Below, in pieces: positions 7,874-8,524 of a stretch of DNA of 8,524 nucleotides (positions are counted from its first letter, which is position 1; each line of letters starts with the position of its first letter). A model generated the notes under the pieces. The model was not told where the DNA came from and searched no databases. It worked only from the letters and a program-made list of their open reading frames with translations. Where the stretch lies: the NCBI GenBank assembly GCA_945861125.1, contig CAMASZ010000040.1:1-8524 (forward strand), written 5' to 3'. The translations under genes were made by a program, and so were the position numbers. The stretch comes from Rickettsia typhi. GTDB taxonomy: Bacteria; Pseudomonadota; Alphaproteobacteria; Rickettsiales; UBA1997.

Positions 7874-7905
7874 AAATCCTTGTCTTTTACAAAAGACAAG
7901 GATTT
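7874..7905. repeat. Perfect 15-bp-arm palindrome, terminator-like on the minus strand
   Basis: AAATCCTTGTCTTTT (7874-7888) and AAAAGACAAGGATTT (7891-7905) are exact complements separated by only AC. Read on the minus strand, the stem runs into ATTTTTACAT, a short U-tract, so a Rho-independent terminator for leftward transcription is possible. On the plus strand no T-run follows. No leftward gene ends close to it, so it may instead be a small mobile palindromic repeat. Confidence 0.55.
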
Positions 7906-7914
7906 GTAACAATC

Positions 7915-7938
7915 TGTTAAAGATTTTATCTCAAAAAT
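7915..7938 (+). repeat. 25-bp dispersed repeat, copy 2
   Basis: Second copy of the TTTTATCTCAAAAAT-core repeat, one T shorter than the others. It shares TTAAAGATTTT with copy 3 and lies about 10 bp after the perfect palindrome at 7874-7905. Confidence 0.4.
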
Positions 7939-7963
7939 CATATTAATCTTAATTACAATTTTT

Positions 7964-8000
7964 GAAATTTGTTATAACCTAGGTTATTATAACATTTTCA
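7964..8000. promoter_or_regulatory. Palindromic site with two Zur-box-like half-sites
   Basis: TGTTATAA (7970-7977) faces its complement TTATAACA (7987-7994), each flanked outward by a GAAAT/ATTTTC-type sequence. Between them lies the perfect palindrome ATAACCTAGGTTAT (7974-7987). The half-sites resemble those of the proteobacterial Zur consensus (GAAATGTTATA), but the spacing is about one helical turn longer than in the canonical box. Function is inferred only. Confidence 0.25.
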
Positions 8001-8065
8001 TCATAAAATGAATCATTTAAAAATAATAAATTAAGTTTCATTTTTTTGGCTAAAAATCTCTAAAA

Positions 8066-8129
8066 ACTTTTTATTCAGTCGCGCTAAAGCGAGCGACACT
8101 TTTTATTCAGTCGCGCTAAAGCGAGCGAC
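8066..8129 (+). repeat. Tandem duplication of a 32-bp GC-rich hairpin unit
   Basis: Two identical, directly adjacent 32-bp units (8066-8097 and 8098-8129). Each has a T-rich start (ACTTTTTATTCA) and then a GC-rich hairpin (8078-8097 and 8110-8129) in which GTCGC pairs with GCGAC and an inner GC/GC pair closes the loop. The first hairpin is followed by ACTTTTTATT, so it has the shape of a rightward terminator, while the second is not followed by T's. Its base composition differs sharply from the surrounding DNA. 32 is not a multiple of three, so it is unlikely to be coding. Confidence 0.75.
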
Positions 8130-8163
8130 ACGAACCTCAGCCATATAGGTATAAGACTTCATT

Positions 8164-8188
8164 TTTTAAAGATTTTTATCACAAAAAT
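8164..8188 (+). repeat. 25-bp dispersed repeat, copy 3
   Basis: Third copy of the dispersed repeat, with core TTTTATCACAAAAAT (one change from copies 1 and 2). It is preceded by TTTTAAAGA, shared in part with copy 2. Confidence 0.35.
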
Positions 8189-8307
8189 ATTTCTCTTAAT
8201 TTATCATTTTATAATCGAAATGACATTAGAAGTAACACGACCTAAACTTTGTCTAATTGCAAAATCTAACTTTAAAAGTCTCTTTATAAATTTTTCTTGA
8301 AATTATA

Positions 8308-8345
8308 AATAAAACTATTTAGCTAGATAATTCGCTAGTTTTATT
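8308..8345. terminator. Hairpin beside the repeat ORF, possible terminator
   Basis: AATAAAAC (8308-8315) pairs with GTTTTATT (8338-8345), and after a four-base bulge TAGC (8320-8323) pairs with GCTA (8334-8337). The simpler pairing AATAAAACTA/TAGTTTTATT gives a 10-bp perfect stem. It lies about 10 bp beyond the stop of the minus-strand reading of the repeat ORF, where a terminator would be expected. If the plus-strand reading is right, it sits instead in the 5' leader. Both flanks are T-rich on the appropriate strand, though neither has a long T-run. Confidence 0.35.
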
Positions 8346-8354
8346 ATTTAATAA

Positions 8355-8524
8355 CTATATATATAAACTTATGTCAAAAGAATCAGCATCAGTGGCAGCA
8401 TCATCAGCACCGGCACCAGCATCATCAGCACCGGCACCAGCATCATCAGCACCGGCACCAGCATCATCAGCACCGGCACCAGCATCATCAGCACCGGCAC
8501 CAGCATCATCAGCACCGGCACCAG
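8355..8524 (-). CDS. Partial repeat ORF, minus-strand reading: C-terminus with Gly-Ala-Gly-Ala-Asp-Asp-Ala repeats
   Basis: One of two mutually exclusive readings of the array at the window edge. This frame is open from the edge to TAG at 8355-8357. It encodes about six acidic seven-residue repeats (AGAGADD) and then a non-repeat tail ending AATDADSFDISLYI. In its favour, all seven codons of the unit have the purine-N-pyrimidine form typical of real coding frames, base G at first position, and a hairpin follows the stop by about 10 bp. The N-terminal part lies outside the window, so no function can be assigned. The protein segment would be low-complexity and disordered. Choose between this and the plus-strand reading only with sequence beyond the edge. 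Confidence 0.4.
   Translation of the reverse strand, partial: GAGADDAGAGADDAGAGADDAGAGADDAGAGADDAGAGADDAATDADSFDISLYI
8371..8524 (+). CDS. Partial repeat ORF, plus-strand reading: N-terminus with Ala-Ser-Ser-Ala-Pro-Ala-Pro repeats
   Basis: The alternative reading of the same array. An ATG at 8371 opens MSKESASVA and then six exact ASSAPAP repeats, running off the window edge after 51 codons. Codons are nearly all A-ending (TCA, GCA, CCA), which suits an AT-rich genome. The Pro/Ala/Ser composition predicts an extended, disordered chain, such as a linker or surface stalk. No signal peptide or membrane segment precedes the repeats. No Shine-Dalgarno is visible, but neither is one clear for the other genes here, so this does not count against it. 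The family is not recognised and the function is unknown. It cannot be decided from the window whether this or the minus-strand frame is expressed. Confidence 0.42.
   Translation, partial: MSKESASVAASSAPAPASSAPAPASSAPAPASSAPAPASSAPAPASSAPAP
8398..8523 (+). repeat. Perfect 21-bp tandem repeat, six copies and continuing
   Basis: Six identical 21-bp units begin at 8398, 8419, 8440, 8461, 8482 and 8503, with the first base of a seventh at 8524. The unit is 13/21 G+C, far above the rest of the window. The 27 bases before it (from about 8371) look like a degenerate relative. The unit length is a multiple of three, so copy-number change would keep any reading frame. Base-perfect identity suggests recent expansion by slippage or recombination. 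The sequence stops inside the array. Confidence 0.95.

Larger units (their letters stand above)
7439..8370. other. Long non-coding stretch rich in palindromes and short repeats
   Basis: I find no supportable gene in these roughly 930 bases on either strand; open frames are very short. No tRNA or other known RNA was recognised. What it does hold is an unusual number of inverted repeats (7497-7523, 7698-7730, 7874-7905, 7971-7993, 8006-8018, 8308-8345), a three-copy 25-bp direct repeat, and a tandem pair of 32-bp GC-rich units. It may be decayed coding DNA colonised by small repeats, as is common in reduced Rickettsiales genomes, or a regulatory region. No pseudogene could be identified. Confidence 0.6.

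Noticed and set aside
8103..8162. A 19-residue minus-strand frame, MKSYTYMAEVRVARFSATE, running through a 32-bp unit
   Set aside because: Too short, no ribosome site, and it depends on the repeat unit, whose length breaks the frame.
8398..8524. CRISPR array
   Set aside because: The units are directly adjacent with no variable spacers.

Overview
The window is 8.5 kb of very AT-rich bacterial DNA (by eye well under one third G+C) with six complete genes and, at the right-hand edge, a truncated reading frame made of a perfect 21-bp tandem repeat. The gene set (ZnuA/ZnuC, the HflK-HflC-DegP cluster, transketolase), the low G+C, the lack of clear Shine-Dalgarno sites and the long palindrome-rich non-coding stretch fit a reduced, probably host-associated alphaproteobacterium. 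Rickettsiales is my best guess, but there is no rRNA or other phylogenetic marker here to prove it.

Layout: bases 1-163 are a leader with a hairpin and a weak promoter candidate. Transketolase (164-2137, +) ends convergently against the zinc-binding lipocalin-unrelated, cluster A-1 type periplasmic protein ZnuA (2130-2990, -), the two overlapping by 8 bp. ZnuA and the ATPase ZnuC (2989-3696, +) are divergent, and their ATG codons share two bases in one CATG. After 61 bp come three genes on the minus strand, transcribed in the order hflK (7438-6275), hflC (6169-5309), degP (5299-3758). The stretch 7439-8370 holds no supportable gene but is dense in inverted and direct repeats, including a duplicated 32-bp GC-rich hairpin unit. 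From about 8355 to the end lies the 21-bp array, which can be read as protein on either strand.

How the genes work together: ZnuA captures periplasmic Zn2+ and ZnuC powers its import; the membrane permease ZnuB must be encoded elsewhere. HflK and HflC form the inner-membrane SPFH complex that modulates the FtsH protease, and DegP is a periplasmic serine protease/chaperone, so the minus-strand cluster is an envelope protein quality-control unit. Transketolase supplies the non-oxidative pentose phosphate pathway and is functionally separate.

I did not find a convincing new biological system. The most notable items are the shared start codons of znuA and znuC, the perfect high-GC array at the edge with its strand ambiguity, and the repeat-dense non-coding block.
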